A DNA stretch of 64,000 nt, taken from the NCBI GenBank assembly GCA_032173965.1, contig JAVUNC010000005.1, forward strand, positions 46,920,501 through 46,984,500, written 5' to 3'. The first letter of the stretch is position 1. Each line of letters begins with the position of its first letter. Below are positions 61,391 to 64,000 of this stretch, in pieces. Source of the DNA: Sitta carolinensis. Its lineage: Eukaryota > Chordata > Aves > Passeriformes > Sittidae. The translations under genes and the position numbers were made by a program. The notes under the pieces were generated by a model that did no database searches, had not been told where the DNA came from, and saw nothing but the letters and a program-made list of their open reading frames with translations.

Positions 61391-62049
61391 ACCTATAAGT
61401 AAATGTAGCAAAACTGATGTGTGATTCAACAGACAAGCAGCCACAATGCAGCAGAAATATAGTTGCTTTGTAGACTTCTACTATGAATAGCAATTAGTAG
61501 CATTGTGTTAGTGATTAGAAGTATGACAACCTTGCATAAAACTGAAATTGGGGTGTCCCAGTTTGGCTGGGGACACATCACATGCGTGTCCCCGTATTTA
61601 CCTTTATAAATATTTACCTGTGTATTCTATCTTTTTTTGTCTTAGCCGCTCTACTCATTTGGCATGAGCAAGTCATAAATTTTCAGAACATCTAGAACAG
61701 AAACCCAAAAAAGTTAACTATCATTAAGCAAACATCTCGCTTTCTCCATTAGTTTCCTATGAACCTCTCTCACTTTGTGACCTCTTTTGTTGGAATGCAA
61801 AGTCTAGATCTCAGTAAGCCTCTGTAAACACATTCTGGTTTAGGGAACTGTACTTTACGTACCTGCATCAGTAATGCTACCGATGAAAGGAAAGTACAAC
61901 CCTGATGAGCTGATTTGAGAGAGCAACTCCGCTGCCTGAAAGTGATACCCTCCAATGGTCTGCTTCTGATCTCGGTCCCCACCGAGAGAACCAGAATCAA
62001 GGCAGGGATGGTCTGTAACGTCCTTTCACATGGCAGCAGTCTCTCAGCT
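61391..62049. other. Non-genic stretch left of CpG island
   Basis: AT-rich. An LTR-like start (TGTCCCAGTTTGGCTGGGGA) at 61556 has no matching end and is not called. If a minus-strand gene starts in the island, the first intron would begin here. Confidence 0.4.
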
Positions 62050-62332
62050 TGCCCTGTGTGGATTGGAGAGGGGGCACAGAGCAGGCTGGCGGGGCCGTGC
62101 GTGCCGGGAGCCCTGCGCGGGCCGGCGGGAGGCAGATCCCGCGGCAGCAGGCCAGCGCTGCCGGGCACACCCCGCACCTTCCCACCGGCACTGCCGGTGC
62201 CGCTTCCGCCCCAGCCGACCCGTGCTCCGGCTGCTCGCCCTCTTGGGGGGCCCGTGTCCGAGGCAGGTTCCCGGGCTCCCGCTCTCCCTGCCTGTCCCGA
62301 ACTCTCCGGAGGCGCCTCATGGCCCGACCCCG

Positions 62333-62345
62333 GTTGCCAGGCAAC
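62333..62345. promoter_or_regulatory. Palindromic RFX X-box GTTGCCAGGCAAC
   Basis: A perfect inverted repeat GTTGCC-A-GGCAAC, matching the X-box consensus for RFX factors. A weaker relative, GTTGCCCGGGAAT, follows at 62362-62374. X-boxes close to the start site are typical of cilium and flagellum gene promoters (RFX2/RFX3 targets). This one is 12 bases from a minus-strand ATG and about 50 from a plus-strand ATG. Confidence 0.6.
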
Positions 62346-62393
62346 GCCTGGTCCCTCTCGCGTTGCCCGGGAATGGGTCCGGCGGAGGCCGCC

Positions 62394-62495
62394 ATGGCCG
62401 TGGGCCAGTCCATAGGCTGGAGGCCCCGGGCCCAGGCCGCAGTCCCTGCCTTGCCCTACACGGGTTTGGGACCACTCGCCGCTCCGTGGCTCTGA
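62394..62495 (+). CDS. Short ORF or first coding exon at island edge, unidentified
   Basis: ATG in an optimal Kozak context (GCCGCCATGG) opens 33 codons, starting MAVGQSIGWRPRAQAAVPAL and ending with TGA. It lies about 50 bases downstream of the X-box on the plus strand. If real it would be a first exon spliced before the stop (the only donor-like site, CGG|GTTTGG, is weak), or an upstream open reading frame. It does not match any protein I know. Confidence 0.2.
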   Translation: MAVGQSIGWRPRAQAAVPALPYTGLGPLAAPWL

Positions 62496-63270
62496 AAAAC
62501 ACGATGAAAACATCCCGTTCATATTTTTGTTCACTGAAAGCAGAACCCTGGCGTTCAGGTGGGCTGCACAACCCCGTATCACGCACCCCACTGCAGTCAC
62601 AGTTCAGCCAACAGGCAGGCGTGTTATTTCCATGAATGCCATACGCTGGCGGAATTCGTTTTCTCTGAAGGGACTTCAGGGAATTGCAGGGTGTTTGGGC
62701 ACGTGTGTGCACAGGCCTGTGCATGGCCAGAGAGGAGACATCATTGAAGGGATCCTCTAGGGTGGGAAACAAATCCCTAAAAGCAATTGGTTTCCTTTTC
62801 TAGGAAAACTACTCTTACTGCTTAACTGTCTATCAGTGAACTAGCAAGGAAGTAAAACCATCCTTGGCAAGAAGCAGAATGGTATCGGGGAAACCCAAAA
62901 CCCTTCTTGGAAATGGATGTTATTTTTGAGTAATTTGAAGAAGTCACTTTAAAATTAGAGGGATCAAAGCCACTAAAAAAAACCACAAGCCTGCAAAGTG
63001 CAAGAAAATTATTCATCCAAGCAAAATCTGAAACAAGCACAAACCTGTGACCCCTTTGCAACATATAGGTGGCTTTCCTGGATAAATAGCTTTAGCTCTT
63101 TTTCAGTATAATTGTAGGGTAATTCCAGTTCTCACAGTTTTGCTGGATATATATAAAAGAACTTCAGTTTTCTGCTCGTTGCTCCAATGCTGTAGCTTAC
63201 AGGTTTGCCAATTGGTAGCTGTGTAGTTCCTCACTGATTTTGCTGTTGGGTCACCAAAATTGTGAAAGAA

Positions 63271-63314
<44 letters not shown>

Positions 63315-64000
63315 CTTCCAGCCAAGAAGCCCTGAACAGTTTCATATTTCTGGTAGAAGTGTAAAGCCATGGACACACTGGCAAAGAGTAAGGCAAAAGT
63401 GATACCAGACCCTGGTGTTGCTGGAGCAGGTAAAACAGAGACATGCCTTGTGGACACACCTCAGAAGTAAATGAGCTGGACATTAGCATGAGACTAGAGC
63501 AAAATGCAGAACTACACAGAAGACTGGAGAGAAATGCACCTAAAAACCTCAGTAATCTAAAAGGAGATGGCTATTTACCTGAGGGCTTCATGTCTTTTGT
63601 TCAGAGTTTTGTCCCCTAACAGTGACTCATGACCAGTTTCCAATACAATCTCAAAATATATTTTTCTGGGTCAAGTTTTGGGGACAGGAATGGAAGAGTG
63701 GTTATGAGGAGAAGGATGTAAAGAAAGAAAAGATAATTGAATAAATTGTATTAGTTCAGAAGGTTTTAATAGATACATTCTTCCAAAATATATCAAATAC
63801 TCAAGTGGTATTTCTGACAATTATTTCTGTGGTTGTCCAGGTCTTCTGTTAATCAAACACTGTGTGGAAGATAAGTTATTTTAAGTGTTGTGATATATTT
63901 ACTTCTCTGTTATCTATCACACAAAGAGCTTTATTTGGGTCTCAGACCATGTTCCTGTCAGATACCCTAAAAAAAATATTCATTCCTCTCATTTCTGGCA
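62496..64000. other. Non-genic stretch with long T run
   Basis: AT-rich right flank of the CpG island. It contains the longest homopolymer of the window (63276-63314). An exon-like minus-strand segment immediately to the right of it is described as a finding. Confidence 0.4.
63276..63314 (+). repeat. (T)39 homopolymer
   Basis: Thirty-nine consecutive T residues, equivalent to a poly-A tail on the minus strand. Runs this long are prone to length variation and sequencing error. Confidence 0.95.

Larger units (their letters stand above)
62050..62495. promoter_or_regulatory. CpG island, probable bidirectional promoter
   Basis: About 450 bases of dense CpG and high GC, abruptly bounded by AT-rich DNA. 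A palindromic X-box sits at 62333-62345. On the minus strand an ATG at 62320 opens an arginine/glutamate/proline-rich frame (start MRRLRRVRDRQGEREPGN). It could end at a donor-like GGGAAG|GTGCGG. A further in-frame ATG lies upstream. On the plus strand an ATG at 62394 in a perfect GCCGCCATGG context opens 33 codons. Neither protein is recognised, and the other large frames over the island are composition artefacts. Confidence 0.78.

Noticed and set aside
61556..61700. LTR-like start TGTCCCAGTTTGGCTGGGGA
   Set aside because: No matching CA terminus, TATA or AATAAA arrangement was found. It may be a tiny LTR remnant.
62049..62635. Several frames of 138-276 codons over the right CpG island
   Set aside because: Overlapping frames in many phases on both strands are expected in stop-poor GC-rich DNA. 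None has a domain.
1..64000. tRNA, rRNA, CRISPR, bacterial operons or complete retroviral genes
   Set aside because: Looked for by eye and not seen. The LTRs appear to be solo, with no gag, pol or env frames beside them.

Overview
The window reads as intergenic to intronic DNA from a bird genome, most likely a songbird. It is AT-rich, with no long intact coding frame and no bacterial-style gene order. Three pieces carry the hallmark 3' end of the avian/reptilian CR1 LINE (4.9-5.3, 41.7-42.1 and 61.0-61.4 kb). Eight blocks look like avian endogenous-retrovirus LTRs, mostly ERVL-type (class III) families that I recognise from songbird genomes. Several have TG...CA ends, TATA or AATAAA signals. 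The songbird call rests on recognising these families, not on a database search.

Layout. 0-15.5 kb: mostly unique sequence with one CR1 fragment, a GC-rich block at 5.9-6.3 kb and simple repeats. 15.5-20 kb: a minus-strand LTR, a stretch with conserved-element-like motifs (16.2-18.9 kb), then a 1.07 kb ERVL-type LTR. 20-25.5 kb: no recognised feature apart from short repeats. 25.5-29 kb: a GT/poly-G tract, an eroded LTR fragment, then a run of exon-like open segments on the minus strand with matching splice signals. This is the best candidate for an unrecognised gene; I could not name its product. 32-34.3 kb: two plus-strand LTRs. 38.2-38.9 kb: a CpG island with a four-copy 10-bp repeat. 41.7-57.1 kb: one CR1, two copies of a second ERVL-like LTR family (a third, truncated copy is at 32.2 kb) and two other LTRs. 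61-62.5 kb: a CR1 fragment and a second CpG island containing a palindromic RFX X-box between divergent start codons.

How it works together. The two CpG islands are the only strong promoter candidates. The island at 62.3 kb could drive a gene leftward, rightward off the window, or both; its X-box makes a cilium-related gene plausible. The island at 38.5 kb lies upstream, in minus-strand terms, of the exon-like cluster at 26.4-28.8 kb and could be its promoter, but I see no first exon linking them. No tRNA, rRNA, CRISPR array or complete retroviral gene was seen.
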